This document shows positions 44,771-53,704 of a stretch of 64,000 nucleotides of DNA, one piece after another; the first letter of the stretch is position 1; every line of letters starts with the position of its first letter. The position numbers were made by a program, and so were the translations under genes. Below the pieces are notes generated by a model. The model had not been told where the DNA came from and searched no databases. It was given only the letters and a program-made list of their open reading frames with translations. This DNA is from Lachnospiraceae bacterium (GTDB taxonomy: Bacteria > Bacillota > Clostridia > Lachnospirales > Lachnospiraceae): contig JAFRYA010000003.1 of assembly GCA_017441295.1 (NCBI GenBank), forward strand, positions 97,522 through 161,521, given 5' to 3'.

Positions 44771-45250
44771 ATGCAGGAATTTACTTATAAGCAAATAGAA
44801 GACGGCACATATGCCGTCAGCGGATATACCGGCGATGAGCCGGAGATTGTCATTCCACCATACCTCGGACCGATCACAATCCTGAGCGACAAACTCTTCG
44901 CGGGGCATTCTGAAATCACTTCAGTAACCATCCCGGATACTGTTACGGATATGGGAGAATTTCTCTTCGACGGCTGCACAGAGCTGCGGTCAATTAAGCT
45001 CCCAGCCTCGCTGGAGCGTCTCTGGGGACTGACCTTCGTGCGCTGCGGAATCGAAGAAATCGAGTTGCCCGACGGGCTTAGAACAATCCCACCATTTGCG
45101 TTCAAGGAATGCAGGAATCTGAAGAAAGTCATTTGCAGTCCAACCTTGAAAACCATCTACGATTATGCCTTCAGTGGGTGTGATCAGCTGGAAGAAGTTG
45201 TTTATGGGCCAGATACACATTTTTCGGAAAAAGCTTATGATCTAAAATGA
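44771..45250 (+). CDS. BspA-type leucine-rich repeat protein
   Basis: 159 residues, without signal peptide. Contains four to five LRR_5 repeats of about 23 residues (TSVTIPDTVTDMGEFLFDGC, then LRSIKLPASLERL, IEEIELPDGLRTIPPFAFKEC, LKKVICSPTLKTIYDYAFSGC). BspA-like repeats serve in protein-protein contacts. The first 40 residues (QIEDGTYAVSGYTGDEPEIVIPPYL) are the usual N-cap of the family. Start follows GGAGGAG two bases after the CoA-transferase stop, so it is in that operon although a metabolic role is not apparent. Confidence 0.87.
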   Translation: MQEFTYKQIEDGTYAVSGYTGDEPEIVIPPYLGPITILSDKLFAGHSEITSVTIPDTVTDMGEFLFDGCTELRSIKLPASLERLWGLTFVRCGIEEIELPDGLRTIPPFAFKECRNLKKVICSPTLKTIYDYAFSGCDQLEEVVYGPDTHFSEKAYDLK

Positions 45251-45267
45251 AACATCGGAGATCAAAA

Positions 45268-47076
45268 ATGAACAACAGAAAATATTTAAGAGTTTTTGTT
45301 TTTATTATTACAATAGTATTGTTCCTCTGCTCATGTGGTGGAAAGTCAAAACGATCTTCTTTTCCTGCGGATATTACTCCCGAAGAGGAACAGCTAATAG
45401 ACGGTTTATCAGATTATTTTGATTTTAATGCCGAAATAACTGAAATTGTTTCAGATTATACAAATTCAAAAACTTCCACTGAAGAAGTTGATAATGCAAC
45501 TATTACCAGACTCGTAGATGATTATGCCAGGAAATTGTTTGAAGAAGACAAAATTCAGGATTACCATACTGATCCAGGAGAATCAGTATGGATGAAATTT
45601 AATAGTGGTATTGAATATATGTATATCCCTTTAGAGGAAGGTTATGACTCTTATGACATTGGAACTTATCAACCGTGCCTTGATATGTATGACTATTATA
45701 TTAGAAACTATAGCGTTGAAAAAGTTGATGGTTCTGCTGCCGATATAAGCGGCACACTGGATGACTATTATTGTAAGACCAATTTGGATAATGATGCGGT
45801 TACCTTAGATACAATTAAAGATATTGCCAATCATGATATTGTTATCTGGCATGGACATGGCGGATATAATTCCAAGACACATTCCACTTTATTGACGAGC
45901 CTTAAACTCGACGAATCAAAATTTTGGGCAGATCCTATTTATACAATCCGTAATTTGAAATATACCAGTGACTTTGATAAAGGCGGGATTATTTGCACAA
46001 GTACAGGTTATATAGCTATTACATATAAATTTATACTTGAACACCTTAATAATATTCAGTCTAAAATCATATATTTGGGGACATGCTCCAGCGGCAGAGA
46101 TGCTGTCCTTGCTAAGGCATTTCTTGTTAATGGCGCACAGGCTGTTCTTGCAAATTCCGGTGTTATTCATACACTATATAATCTTGATATGATAGACAGT
46201 GTGTTTGGTGCGTTGTTAGAAGATTCTTCTTCAAACACAGTCGAACAAGCATTGGAAAAAGCCAAGTTAATAAATGGAGAATACTGCTGTAATTACAACG
46301 AACATTCAGAATCGGATGGAACAGAAGTCCTCCTATTTGGAGATCCGGATATAAAATTATTTGACCAAATAAGCATATTAGATGCACCTTATAAGGCATA
46401 CCTGGACAAACTCAAGGAAAACACAGACGCCATTTTAGCTACAGGCAAGAATGAATACGCAAGCTATTACACAAATGGCGAAGGCTATAAAAAAACGGTT
46501 TCTTTAGAGGATGTAAATAATGATGGCATTCCAGAGCTGTTTTATCTGATTCAAAAAAATGAAACATATGTGGATGGTGATGGCAATCCATATGCAGCCA
46601 CATGGACAGAAGCAGAGATTTGGACATATACGAAAAACGAACTGGTAAAACTGAATTCTGAAGGTCGTGGCGGTAGTAACAGCAAACAAATTATATGTAC
46701 ATTTAGAGATGGGCCTTTTGCAAATCCGGACTCTGTCTTTTATTTCACTATAGACGGCCGCGATACTCTGTTTGCATACAGATATCAGCCCGGATATGCC
46801 ACATACTATGATATTTATGAATATGAAATCCGCGTGGATGGTGCAGTAAATGAAATATGGCATCTTGGATGGTTTTCATCCCCTGATCAGACCACCTATT
46901 CCCTCAATGGCTCAGAAATATCTGAGACAGAATTCAATACACTATGGGATTCTACTCTCGAACAGGCATCCAAGTGTATTCTTTATGCGACAGAATGGAA
47001 GCTGGAAGACGCTGAGGGAATACCGAATGCAACGTATTCATATGATGAAATTATTAATAGATTATCAAACTATTAA
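45268..47076 (+). CDS. Lipoprotein with clan CD (C25/gingipain-like) cysteine peptidase signature
   Basis: 602 residues from the ATG at 45268 (CGGAG upstream). Signal peptide with lipobox LFLCSC. A central domain has WHGHGG (His195, His197), a strand IIYLGTCSSGRD with Cys273, and LLFGDPDIKLF, the order and end motif seen in C25 gingipain-like domains; a His/Cys dyad is therefore likely. Residues from about 413 (DVNNDGIPELF) look like an EF-hand/dockerin-like calcium loop. The gene is visibly richer in A+T than its neighbours, suggesting separate origin. It should act on the outer face of the membrane; substrate unknown. Confidence 0.72.
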   Translation: MNNRKYLRVFVFIITIVLFLCSCGGKSKRSSFPADITPEEEQLIDGLSDYFDFNAEITEIVSDYTNSKTSTEEVDNATITRLVDDYARKLFEEDKIQDYHTDPGESVWMKFNSGIEYMYIPLEEGYDSYDIGTYQPCLDMYDYYIRNYSVEKVDGSAADISGTLDDYYCKTNLDNDAVTLDTIKDIANHDIVIWHGHGGYNSKTHSTLLTSLKLDESKFWADPIYTIRNLKYTSDFDKGGIICTSTGYIAITYKFILEHLNNIQSKIIYLGTCSSGRDAVLAKAFLVNGAQAVLANSGVIHTLYNLDMIDSVFGALLEDSSSNTVEQALEKAKLINGEYCCNYNEHSESDGTEVLLFGDPDIKLFDQISILDAPYKAYLDKLKENTDAILATGKNEYASYYTNGEGYKKTVSLEDVNNDGIPELFYLIQKNETYVDGDGNPYAATWTEAEIWTYTKNELVKLNSEGRGGSNSKQIICTFRDGPFANPDSVFYFTIDGRDTLFAYRYQPGYATYYDIYEYEIRVDGAVNEIWHLGWFSSPDQTTYSLNGSEISETEFNTLWDSTLEQASKCILYATEWKLEDAEGIPNATYSYDEIINRLSNY

Positions 47077-47104
47077 AAATCTTCGAGAAATGACTTATGA
47101 TCAA

Positions 47105-47133
47105 AGCAGCACCCCGTATTATGGGGTGCTGCT
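47105..47133. terminator. Hairpin between convergent genes, probable terminator
   Basis: AGCAGCACCCC-GTATTAT-GGGGTGCTGCT, perfect 11-bp stem. The T-run is poor on both strands, so efficiency is uncertain. Confidence 0.6.
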
Positions 47134-47146
47134 GATTTATGTCAGA

Positions 47147-48259
47147 CTATTTTTTTCTATGCTTATTTTTACTTATTACGACAATAGCTATTACAATTGC
47201 CAAACATACAAGACACGGAATAACTATTAAATATACCCTGGTCCCGTCTTTTACTGAATCAGGCTTGTCCGGTTTATAAGATGACGTTGTTTCAATAGTC
47301 TCCTCTTTTATTGGTGTTTCATTATGCAATCCTTCTTTATCAGTTTGGTCGGTAATATGCTCTTCTTCAGTTTCAGCGGGAATAGTCGCAGGGTTTTTCA
47401 GAATATAATCTACAATCACATTTGTATCATCAAACACTCCATAATACTCAGGTGAATGCATACAGGAAATAATATAACTCTTACCTCCCACTTCTGCCTT
47501 TGTTACTATACACCTTCCCGTATCTAAATAGCCGGATTTTGAAGCCAAAACACTTGGATTGTAATACTCGCTGGTCGGATCGAAAAGCTTGTTCTTGCTG
47601 GAAATATGGCGCTCATCTGACAGATTTGTTGTAGGAATAGTATATTCCGGTGTGCTGCAGAGTTTAACTATAAGATCGTTTTCAAACGCAGCCCTGCCGA
47701 TCAGGCACATATCATATGCAGTTGAATAATGATCCGGATCAGATTGTCCAAAAGGGCTGGTGAAATGCGAATCCAGGCATCCCAGCTCAGCTGCCTTTTC
47801 ATTCATCATTTCCACAAAGGCATCTATACTTCCACCTACGTACTCTGCAATAGCATTAGCACAGTCGTTTGCAGACATGACCATCATGCCATAAAGGCAA
47901 TCCAGAACCGTCATTTCTTCTCCGGCATATGCCGGAAGTGTAGTATAGCCCTCAGGAACGGAAACGGCACGTTCTGAAAAGAGCAATGTGTCATTCAGAT
48001 CTGCTTTTTCCAGGACAATTAATGCTGTCAGCAGCTTAGTCGTTGAGGCAGGATAACACTGCATTGCCTGGTTCTTTGAAATAACTATAGTACCAGTCTG
48101 TTCTTCAATAACGCATATTGATTCAGAAATAGTCTCCACTTCATCTGCGGATACCGGCAAATAAATAGTTACAGACAGTAAAACTGCAAGAACCAATATG
48201 GTGATAAATATATGTATTTTTCTAAAAGCATTTATCATATTTGTTATTCCAGGCTTCAT
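47147..48259 (-). CDS. D-alanyl-D-alanine carboxypeptidase (PBP5/DacA type)
   Basis: About 370 residues from the ATG at 48259 (an ATG at 48238 is also possible; neither has a strong ribosome binding site). N-terminal signal/anchor helix IFITILVLAVLLSVTIYLP, then the penicillin-binding serine peptidase S11 domain with SxxK in ASTTKLL, SxN in MSANDCAN and KSG in ASKSGY. A Pro/Glu/Thr-rich linker leads to a C-terminal membrane helix (IVIPCLVCLAIVIAIVVI) and a basic tail, so it is anchored at both ends of the domain's membrane face. It trims the terminal D-Ala of peptidoglycan stems. Confidence 0.9.
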   Translation of the reverse strand: MKPGITNMINAFRKIHIFITILVLAVLLSVTIYLPVSADEVETISESICVIEEQTGTIVISKNQAMQCYPASTTKLLTALIVLEKADLNDTLLFSERAVSVPEGYTTLPAYAGEEMTVLDCLYGMMVMSANDCANAIAEYVGGSIDAFVEMMNEKAAELGCLDSHFTSPFGQSDPDHYSTAYDMCLIGRAAFENDLIVKLCSTPEYTIPTTNLSDERHISSKNKLFDPTSEYYNPSVLASKSGYLDTGRCIVTKAEVGGKSYIISCMHSPEYYGVFDDTNVIVDYILKNPATIPAETEEEHITDQTDKEGLHNETPIKEETIETTSSYKPDKPDSVKDGTRVYLIVIPCLVCLAIVIAIVVISKNKHRKK

Positions 48260-48284
48260 TTTGTCGGATGTCCTAAACCAGCCT

Positions 48285-49160
48285 TTACTCTCTCCCGCAC
48301 ATAAACTCCACAAACTGCGGCACGACCGGGTTTGTATTATTCTCGTCCCAGGCGAATACGAAGTTGTCGGTCATCATTTCGCCGATTTCCACGAAGTTTG
48401 GATGGCCATAGAGGTAGCTGCTGGCGCTGACCATGCCGACGCCTTCACCTGCCTCAACCAGTAAATTGGCTTCCTCCATTGAAGAGGTACCTTTGATGAT
48501 CGGGGAAAAACCTACGCTCTTGGCGGATTCTATGAAATGCTCAAGACCAGGTAGCGACTGGCTGTCAGTCGGCAGGACGAATGTTTCATCTTTAAGGTCG
48601 GCAAGTGCTGTTATGTGCTTGCCGGCCAGCGGATGATGCCTGCCTACCATGAACACGGTCTTGTCCTTCTTGAACGTACGGAAACTGAGTTTTCCTTCGT
48701 ACCTGATGTCCCAGGACATGGTATAGATCAGATCCAGTTTGTGCTGTTCGGTATCTTCCCTTAACTTCTTCAGTGGGCCGGAGTGAAACTCAAGGCCGAT
48801 CTGTTTATATTTATCCCTGAATGCCTGAAGCTTGTCGATAAACTCTTTGCCCAGCTCGTGTCCATTCAGGATTCCAATCGAAAGGTATCCGACATAACCG
48901 CTGTTGACGGCGGCTGCACGGTCTATGATGCGGTCATAGTGTTCCATGAATGAGTCCAGCTCATTGAGCAGAACTTTGCCTGCAGGAGTGAGCTCCAGCT
49001 TGTTCTTCTTACGGAAGAACAGTATCATGCCCAATTCGGCCTCCATCTGCGAGATCTGCTGGCTCATTGCTGACTGCGTAATATAGAGTTTTTTTGAGGC
49101 CTCTGTGAAATTCAGGCTTTTAGCCGCGGCCAGGAAATAGTTTATCTGTGTGGTATTCAT
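48285..49160 (-). CDS. LysR family transcriptional regulator
   Basis: 291 residues, full length. Winged helix-turn-helix at 1-60 (INYFLAAAKSLNFTEASKKL, SAMSQQISQMEAELG) and two-lobed effector domain after residue 90. Start overlaps the stop of the aminopeptidase gene by four bases, so it is co-transcribed with it. The inducer is unknown; a peptide or amino acid is possible from the neighbour. Confidence 0.9.
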   Translation of the reverse strand: MNTTQINYFLAAAKSLNFTEASKKLYITQSAMSQQISQMEAELGMILFFRKKNKLELTPAGKVLLNELDSFMEHYDRIIDRAAAVNSGYVGYLSIGILNGHELGKEFIDKLQAFRDKYKQIGLEFHSGPLKKLREDTEQHKLDLIYTMSWDIRYEGKLSFRTFKKDKTVFMVGRHHPLAGKHITALADLKDETFVLPTDSQSLPGLEHFIESAKSVGFSPIIKGTSSMEEANLLVEAGEGVGMVSASSYLYGHPNFVEIGEMMTDNFVFAWDENNTNPVVPQFVEFMCGRE

Positions 49161-50386
49161 AGCGCAAAGTTTCCATCTTTGAATATTGTTACAGTCTGAC
49201 CATCTCTGGTGATGCCTGTAATCTGTGTCTTTGCTGTTCCGACCATGAAATCCTCATGGTTAAATGAATCGTTCAGACCTCTGGCCTCAAGCTCTTCTGA
49301 TGTGAGTCCATCGGAGCCTTCCAGGCAGTCAGGATATGCTGCACCGAAAGCGATATGGCAGGAAGCGTTCTCATCAAATAGTGTATTGTAATAAACCAGT
49401 TTCTGGTTTGAAATCGGTGAATCATAATCAACCAGCGCCAGCTCTCCGAAATACAGGCTGCCCTCGTCCACTTCCAATACTTTATTAAGTGTATCCAGGC
49501 CCTCGTCCGCCTCTGCCTTAACTATCTTGCCATTCTCGACCGTGAACTTAAGTCCCTGGATCAGCGTTCCGTTCAGGCACAGCGGACGTGATGAGACGAT
49601 ATGGCCGTTGCCTGAGTACTTAGCAGGAGCGGTGAACACTTCCTCGGTCGGCATGTTCGCGATGAAATATGTGCCCTGCTTATTCTTGTCTGCTCCGCCG
49701 CACCAAATGGCACCTTCAGGCAGATCAACTGTGAAGTCTGTACCGAGTTCGGTTTCATAATGCAGTGTTTTAAGCTTTAAGGCATTCAGCTTGTCGCATT
49801 TATCTCTTAAGCGTTTGGTATGCTCTTCCCATCTGGCTACTGCATTGCCGCTGCCGTCAATCCTCAAAGTCTCATAGATTGCGTTCCAAAGGGCTTCCAT
49901 TGCGTCCTCTTCAGACATCTCCGGAAATACTTTTTTAGCCCATGCTGGCACTGGTACTGAAACCAGGTTCCAGGAGTATTCGCTGGCCATCATCTTGTCG
50001 TAGAAGTCTTTCAGAGCGCTCTGGCGCACCATCTGATAACGCTTGATCCTGTCAGGGTCCACGCCCTTTAGTGCTTCAGGGTCCTCAGCATAGATGGTCA
50101 GCAGTACGAACTTGCCTTTGGTCAGCGTATCATACTGAATCTTTTCCCACTCATTGAATTTATCGAAAACATCATCGGCAGCATACAGATATTTCATGCG
50201 GCCGATCGCATCATCGTTCCAGTTAACAAATACCTCTCTGGCGCCTGCGTCATAAGCCTCTTTAACAATCAAACGTGCAAACTGCGCGCAGTCAACCGGA
50301 CTCCTGAGGAGCATGGTATCTCCAGGCTGCAGATTTGCTCCCATGCGTACCGCCAGGCGCGCGTATTCTTCTAATCTCTTGTCCAT
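49157..50386 (-). CDS. M29 family metallo-aminopeptidase (AmpS/PepS type)
   Basis: 409 residues from the ATG at 50386, which has GGAGG six bases upstream. N-terminal YARLAVRMGANLQPGD is the family signature; metal ligands are expected in TEEVFTAP, GSLYFGELALVD, CHIAFGAAYPDC and NHEDFMVG, all visible. Two-metal exopeptidase of the cytoplasm releasing N-terminal amino acids from short peptides. Confidence 0.92.
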   Translation of the reverse strand: MDKRLEEYARLAVRMGANLQPGDTMLLRSPVDCAQFARLIVKEAYDAGAREVFVNWNDDAIGRMKYLYAADDVFDKFNEWEKIQYDTLTKGKFVLLTIYAEDPEALKGVDPDRIKRYQMVRQSALKDFYDKMMASEYSWNLVSVPVPAWAKKVFPEMSEEDAMEALWNAIYETLRIDGSGNAVARWEEHTKRLRDKCDKLNALKLKTLHYETELGTDFTVDLPEGAIWCGGADKNKQGTYFIANMPTEEVFTAPAKYSGNGHIVSSRPLCLNGTLIQGLKFTVENGKIVKAEADEGLDTLNKVLEVDEGSLYFGELALVDYDSPISNQKLVYYNTLFDENASCHIAFGAAYPDCLEGSDGLTSEELEARGLNDSFNHEDFMVGTAKTQITGITRDGQTVTIFKDGNFAL

Positions 50387-50454
50387 GAAATCCTCCAAAA
50401 CACGTAATTATTATTTAGTTTGATTATACACCATTATATGTCTCAAAGGCAAAG

Positions 50455-50481
50455 AAAAGGACCTCCCGAAGGATGCCCTTT
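50455..50481 (-). terminator. Terminator after the LysR remnant
   Basis: Imperfect stem AAAGGGCATCC-TTCG-GGAGGTCCTTTT on the minus strand, with a stable TTCG loop and T-rich tail. Confidence 0.65.
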
Positions 50482-50518
50482 CTTCAAAAAAGTTGGTGTT
50501 ATCAGAGGTAAATATTAG

Positions 50519-51039
50519 TTAGGCAACTGGAATGGATATTTCTCAATTGGAATGTCTTCTGTGAAGAGTTCCATTTCTCCGTCTTCACCTTCTTAACGCA
50601 GATCCACTTCAGCCATCTCTCCGCTGTCAAGCCTGCTGAGAAGTCTCTCCGGGGTGTCAACCACGAAAACCGGTTTTTGATTATGCTTTTCGGCATATCT
50701 GCTGATGACAGGTATCGTCATCTTCCTGATGTAAGGAACACCTAAGACACCTACGCGCAGAGTGTTCTTCTCTTTGTCATAAAGAATCTGCGCCTCTTCA
50801 ACGGCTTTCCTGTGCTGTTCAATCATTGGCTCCCATACTTTGTAAAGGATTTCGCCGTATTCAAGCAAGGCGATTTTTCGTCTGTTGCTCCTGTCAAACA
50901 GAGGAATCCCGAGTTCTTTTTCAAGCGCCTGGATCTGAATGCTCAGCGCCTGATGCGTAATAAAAAGCTTTTCAGCTGCCTTAGTAAAGCTTCCGCATTT
51001 TACTATTTCAACAAAATACTCAATCTGTAAAATGGTCAT
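50519..51039 (-). pseudogene. Truncated LysR family regulator (decayed)
   Basis: Intact LysR DNA-binding domain from the ATG at 51039 (ILQIEYFVEIVKCGSFTKAAE, HQALSIQIQALEKELG) with a good AAGGAAG ribosome binding site, followed by only about 60 residues of the effector domain (VGVLGVPYIRK..., VDTPERLLSRL) before a stop at 50593. In another frame a short tail continues (MELFTEDIPIEKYPF...) to 50519. Normal members have about 290-300 residues, so about 130 are missing, most simply by an internal deletion. The N-terminal fragment of about 148 residues could still bind DNA. Confidence 0.78.
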
Positions 51040-51136
51040 AATATCTTCCTTAAAATGCAAGGTTTACTGATATATTTGGATTATAACATCTGTTTTTGCT
51101 AATGGAAAATCTTTTTATTATCTTACTTTGCATGGT

Positions 51137-51355
51137 TTACGAACTAATTCGCTGAATTTACCAATGTAGTACGTAAACGAATCCCATTTGAGCGCATTTT
51201 CGCTGACTATTACGACCGAATTGCCCTGCTGCGCCATTAAAGCAGACTTGTTTACGTACTAAATCAGCGATAATCGGAATTTAGTACGTAATAATCGGAC
51301 CTTAATGAGAGTTTCATACGTACTCAAACGCTTTTTTTGAAGATGTAGTACGTAA
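51137..51355. repeat. Array 2: hairpin repeat units of the same family as array 1
   Basis: Complete units at 51137-51176, 51252-51291 and 51316-51355, each two 12-base inverted arms around a 16-base loop; the last two are 64 bases apart with a 24-base spacer. The unit at 51252 is a perfect palindrome, TTACGTACTAAA / TTTAGTACGTAA. A single degenerate arm (TTACGACCGAAT, 51210-51221) marks a decayed unit between the first and second. The motif TCGCTGA or its complement TCAGCGA recurs in loops. This fills the 377-base gap upstream of the decayed LysR gene; nothing else is seen there except the terminator at 51390. Confidence 0.82.
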
Positions 51356-51389
51356 ACAAGTTAAAATCCTGGCAAAAAGACAGCAAAAA

Positions 51390-51409
51390 CACCCCGCAAA
51401 TGCGGGGTG
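51390..51409 (-). terminator. Terminator of the oxidoreductase-NlpC/P60 operon
   Basis: CACCCCGC-AAAT-GCGGGGTG with T-run on the minus strand, eight bases after the last gene. Confidence 0.88.
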
Positions 51410-51416
51410 CGAACAA

Positions 51417-52166
51417 TTAACACATAAACCTTGCAAACATTACCGGCTTTCGCATGCCAAATATCGGCTCCAGAGATACAGCTGGTTTTTCTTTGCCGGA
51501 GGAACCAGAGCTGTTGATCATCATCTCTGGATTTTCAGATACTATTCCCACGTGATTTATCTCAGCTCTGCCCTGGTAATTGCGTTCATGGTCGGAGAAG
51601 AATCCGCTTGAACGGTAGAATACCAGGTCGCCCGGTTTGGCACTTGCCTCATCCGTGAAGCAAGCACCACACTGCAAGAAATACTCCGCCAGATATACCG
51701 ACCGGCGTATAGTGCCCGTAGCCCGTATCTCATCCGCCAGCATTTCTACAGTAACACCCATGTCTGCTGCCTTTTTCAGATCCAGACCTTTAGGGCCTGC
51801 CAGATACGGTCTTCCGATACGCTCTGCTATGGATGTGTAATGATCAGGAATTGCTCCAAAATCAACCAAATCATGATAAGCCCAAGACTGACTGCCGGCA
51901 GACATTCCTTTCGCACTACCAAAAAAATAAGGACTCTTCTCATAAGGAATTCCTGAGAGTACCAGCATCACGAATGTGGAGCAGTCAATATTGCCCCGCC
52001 CCTCATTGTCAAACAGGTCATAACCTGAGAGGAATGTTTTGCTGCCATACGAATAAACCAGCCTTTCAGCATGGGCCAGATAGGTCTTGGCTACGGCCAG
52101 CATCTCCTTTGCGGCCTGAGCGCAATATGCGTTTTGAGGCTTTTCAGGAATCTGTGCGTAATTCAT
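51417..52166 (-). CDS. NlpC/P60 family cysteine hydrolase
   Basis: 249 residues. Catalytic Cys62 in NIDCSTFVMLVLSG and His205 in INHVGIVSENPEM; PGDLVFYR is the conserved strand before the His. No signal peptide or cell-wall-binding domain is present, so the usual peptidoglycan target is doubtful and a cytoplasmic amide or peptide substrate is conceivable. The ATG directly follows the stop of the FAD oxidoreductase gene, tying it to that operon. Confidence 0.82.
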   Translation of the reverse strand: MNYAQIPEKPQNAYCAQAAKEMLAVAKTYLAHAERLVYSYGSKTFLSGYDLFDNEGRGNIDCSTFVMLVLSGIPYEKSPYFFGSAKGMSAGSQSWAYHDLVDFGAIPDHYTSIAERIGRPYLAGPKGLDLKKAADMGVTVEMLADEIRATGTIRRSVYLAEYFLQCGACFTDEASAKPGDLVFYRSSGFFSDHERNYQGRAEINHVGIVSENPEMMINSSGSSGKEKPAVSLEPIFGMRKPVMFARFMC

Positions 52167-53690
52167 TTATTTTTTTTCTGCAGCTATAGTCTCCGCTGCA
52201 ATATATCCCCAGGTCAGGGCTCTGCCGTGGCTGTTACCCAGGATTGTTGTGACATATTCATGGCCGTAGATACCGCCTGTTGTATCGCCTACAGCAAAGA
52301 GACCGTCAATAGGTTTCTTATTTTTGTCCAGCGCGTGCATCTTGGTATCAATGCTTACGCCGCCCACTACTACAAGGAGGTCTGCTCCGATCTTGACTGC
52401 ATAGAAAGGTCCATCCTTAAGCGGATAAAGGAGCTCTTTTCTCTTTCCGAACTGCGTGTCTCTGCCCTTTTCACATAATTCATTATACTCGGCAAATGTT
52501 TTAAGGAACTCATCCTTATCTACGTCCATCAGATCTGCCAGTTCTTCTATAGTATCCGCCTTCAGTGCGTTGCCTTCCTTCAGCGCACGCTCTACAGACA
52601 GAAAGTCAGTTGCGATATTTAACGTTTCTCCATACTTCAGGCCCGCATTTCCCCAGAGGATTCCGCCGCCGTATTTCAGGCTGTCCATGACCTGCTCGGC
52701 ATAGTCTCCTGACAGGATGCTGTAGCAGTAACCTTCAGGCTGGCGCATTACTGATGTTGCCCTGCCCTGCACATAGATGTCTTCGTTCATGAAGCGTTTG
52801 CCATTCTTATTTACGAACAGCGAGCAATAGTTGCACCATGCGTAGTGCTGTGGATGCATCATCAATGGGAATACTTCCTCAGCCATGGCTGCGCCTGCCC
52901 AGAGAGCCATCTTATGGCCGTCACCTGTGTTGCAGCCTGCCGGCACATACTCGCTGGCAAGTGTCCTGAGCGCGTCAGGCGCATATGCGCGGCACATTTC
53001 CTCGTCACCGCCTATGTCTCCAGTGGCCAATACTACACCGTATTTTGCATTGATCCTGATGATGCCGTTTTCTCCCTGCGCGTATGCCCCGCATACCCTG
53101 CCTGTGTCGTCTTTGATCAGCTGCTTAACAGGCGTATTGAATCTGCATTGAATTCCGAGCTTTTTAGCATGCTCATACAGGGCCTTGGAAACGTAATTGC
53201 CTCTGATATTTCCCTTTGGCGGGAATGAATGCGCACCATAATACTCTTTATATGGCGCAATAGGATAAATACAGTCTACAAGCCTCGGCGCAAGGCCGTC
53301 AGCTTCTGTGATCGGGAGCAGCCAGTCCATTGCTTCCTTTGATCTTGTAAGGAAGGTCCAGAGCAGTTCCTGGTCGATGTTATTGCCGCTCATTACGATC
53401 CACTGACGGGCTACTTCCTCCAGGTCATTTACTATGCCGTACTTTTCCATCAAAGATGAGTTTGGAACGCCGAAATGTCCGCCTCTGCCTGAATATGATG
53501 GGCTCTTCTCGAGCACGAGAGATTCAACTCCCAGTTCCTTTAATCTGCATGCTGCGGACAGTCCGCCCAGGCCTGCTCCCACAACGAGTGCCTCGCACTC
53601 CAAAGTTTCAACTACTTCATCTCTCTTTGGAGCGTCAGGCACTATCTGAAAGCTCCACTTTGCGTTGCTTTTGTCAGCTGCTTCGTACAT
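52167..53690 (-). CDS. FAD-dependent oxidoreductase, fumarate reductase/3-ketosteroid dehydrogenase-like
   Basis: 507 residues from the ATG at 53690 (GGAGGG upstream). FAD-binding GAGLGGLSAACRLKELG near residue 37, GYVLATGDIGGDEE-type VVLATGDIGGD, and C-terminal GLFAVGDTTGGIYG. Related flavoproteins reduce enoates, fumarate-like acids or steroid/bile-acid rings in gut anaerobes. Eleven to fifteen bases downstream of the old-yellow-enzyme gene; the two probably act on the same compound. Confidence 0.85.
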   Translation of the reverse strand: MYEAADKSNAKWSFQIVPDAPKRDEVVETLECEALVVGAGLGGLSAACRLKELGVESLVLEKSPSYSGRGGHFGVPNSSLMEKYGIVNDLEEVARQWIVMSGNNIDQELLWTFLTRSKEAMDWLLPITEADGLAPRLVDCIYPIAPYKEYYGAHSFPPKGNIRGNYVSKALYEHAKKLGIQCRFNTPVKQLIKDDTGRVCGAYAQGENGIIRINAKYGVVLATGDIGGDEEMCRAYAPDALRTLASEYVPAGCNTGDGHKMALWAGAAMAEEVFPLMMHPQHYAWCNYCSLFVNKNGKRFMNEDIYVQGRATSVMRQPEGYCYSILSGDYAEQVMDSLKYGGGILWGNAGLKYGETLNIATDFLSVERALKEGNALKADTIEELADLMDVDKDEFLKTFAEYNELCEKGRDTQFGKRKELLYPLKDGPFYAVKIGADLLVVVGGVSIDTKMHALDKNKKPIDGLFAVGDTTGGIYGHEYVTTILGNSHGRALTWGYIAAETIAAEKK

Positions 53691-53704
53691 CAATACACCC
53701 TCCT

